This document shows positions 6,605 to 6,696 of a DNA stretch of 6,696 bases, piece after piece. The DNA lies in assembly GCA_003520545.1 (NCBI GenBank), contig DOUP01000007.1:1-6696 (forward strand), in the 5' to 3' direction. The stretch comes from Maritimibacter sp. (GTDB lineage: Bacteria > Pseudomonadota > Alphaproteobacteria > Rhodobacterales > Rhodobacteraceae). Numbering within the stretch: the first letter of the stretch is position 1; each line of letters starts with the position of its first letter. The translations under genes were made by a program, and so were the position numbers. The notes beneath the pieces were generated by a model. It saw only the letters and a program-made list of their open reading frames with translations, was not told the DNA's origin and ran no database searches.

Positions 6605-6696
6605 CGGGCCGACGCCCGAACTCCGTCCGCGCGCCCTGCGCGGCTTGGGGTTGTAGAAGGCCGCGACGGTCGCGGCCCGAACACGGGGACGACCCC
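6605..6696 (+). other. Cluster of four tandem GC-rich hairpins
   Basis: The non-coding end of the window can fold into four consecutive perfect stems. They are CGGGC/GCCCG (6605-6609 with 6614-6618, 4-base loop), CCGCGC/GCGCGG (6627-6632 with 6638-6643, 5-base loop), GGCCGCGA/TCGCGGCC (6659-6666 with 6670-6677, 3-base loop) and GGGG/CCCC (6685-6688 with 6693-6696, ACGA loop). None is followed by a T-run within the window, so a standard intrinsic terminator is not supported. The region could be a structured 5' leader of a gene beyond the window, a structured RNA, or a 3' stabilising or factor-dependent termination element of the small-gene operon. High GC makes short stems easy to find, but four perfect ones in tandem are suggestive. 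Confidence 0.45.

Noticed and set aside
6659..6677. Strong 8-bp hairpin read as an intrinsic terminator of the small-gene operon
   Set aside because: No T-run follows the stem and more hairpins surround it, so it was kept only as part of the hairpin cluster.

Overview
The window is about 6.7 kb of GC-rich DNA. It carries the head-assembly and DNA-packaging module of a tailed, lambda-type (siphovirus-like) phage or prophage. The high GC content, the C/G-ending codons and the style of the terminase and portal proteins suggest an alphaproteobacterial host, most likely Rhodobacterales (Rhodobacter/Paracoccus-like). That host call rests on recognition of the protein families, not on a database search.

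The structural module lies on the minus strand and reads from right to left in the canonical lambda order Nu1-A-W-B-C. It runs: small terminase subunit (5987-5427), large terminase subunit of the GpA family (5479-3485), gpW-like head-tail joining protein (2486-2271), lambda-type portal (2267-744) and a ClpP-like head maturation protease (739 to beyond position 1, 3' end missing). Genes inside the module are tightly packed. The two terminase genes overlap by 53 bp, gpW and portal are 3 bp apart, and portal and protease are 4 bp apart with the protease ribosome binding site inside the last portal codons. Together these products recognise and cut phage DNA, pump it through the portal into the prohead, process the prohead and seal the filled head.

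The order is broken once. Between the large terminase and gpW sits an oppositely oriented, visibly less GC-rich gene (2552-3445, plus strand) for a DUF1186-type protein with a C-terminal SEC-C zinc-binding motif. It has no known part in head assembly and looks like a 'moron' (independently acquired cargo) gene with its own transcription signals.

Right of the terminase genes is an AT-richer divergent intergenic region (5988-6098) with several ATCA/TGAT half-sites. It is followed by two small plus-strand genes of unknown function (6099-6368 and 6383-6601) that look like an operon. The window ends in 95 non-coding bases that can fold into four consecutive GC-rich hairpins. No tRNA, rRNA, CRISPR array, insertion sequence or integrase is visible.
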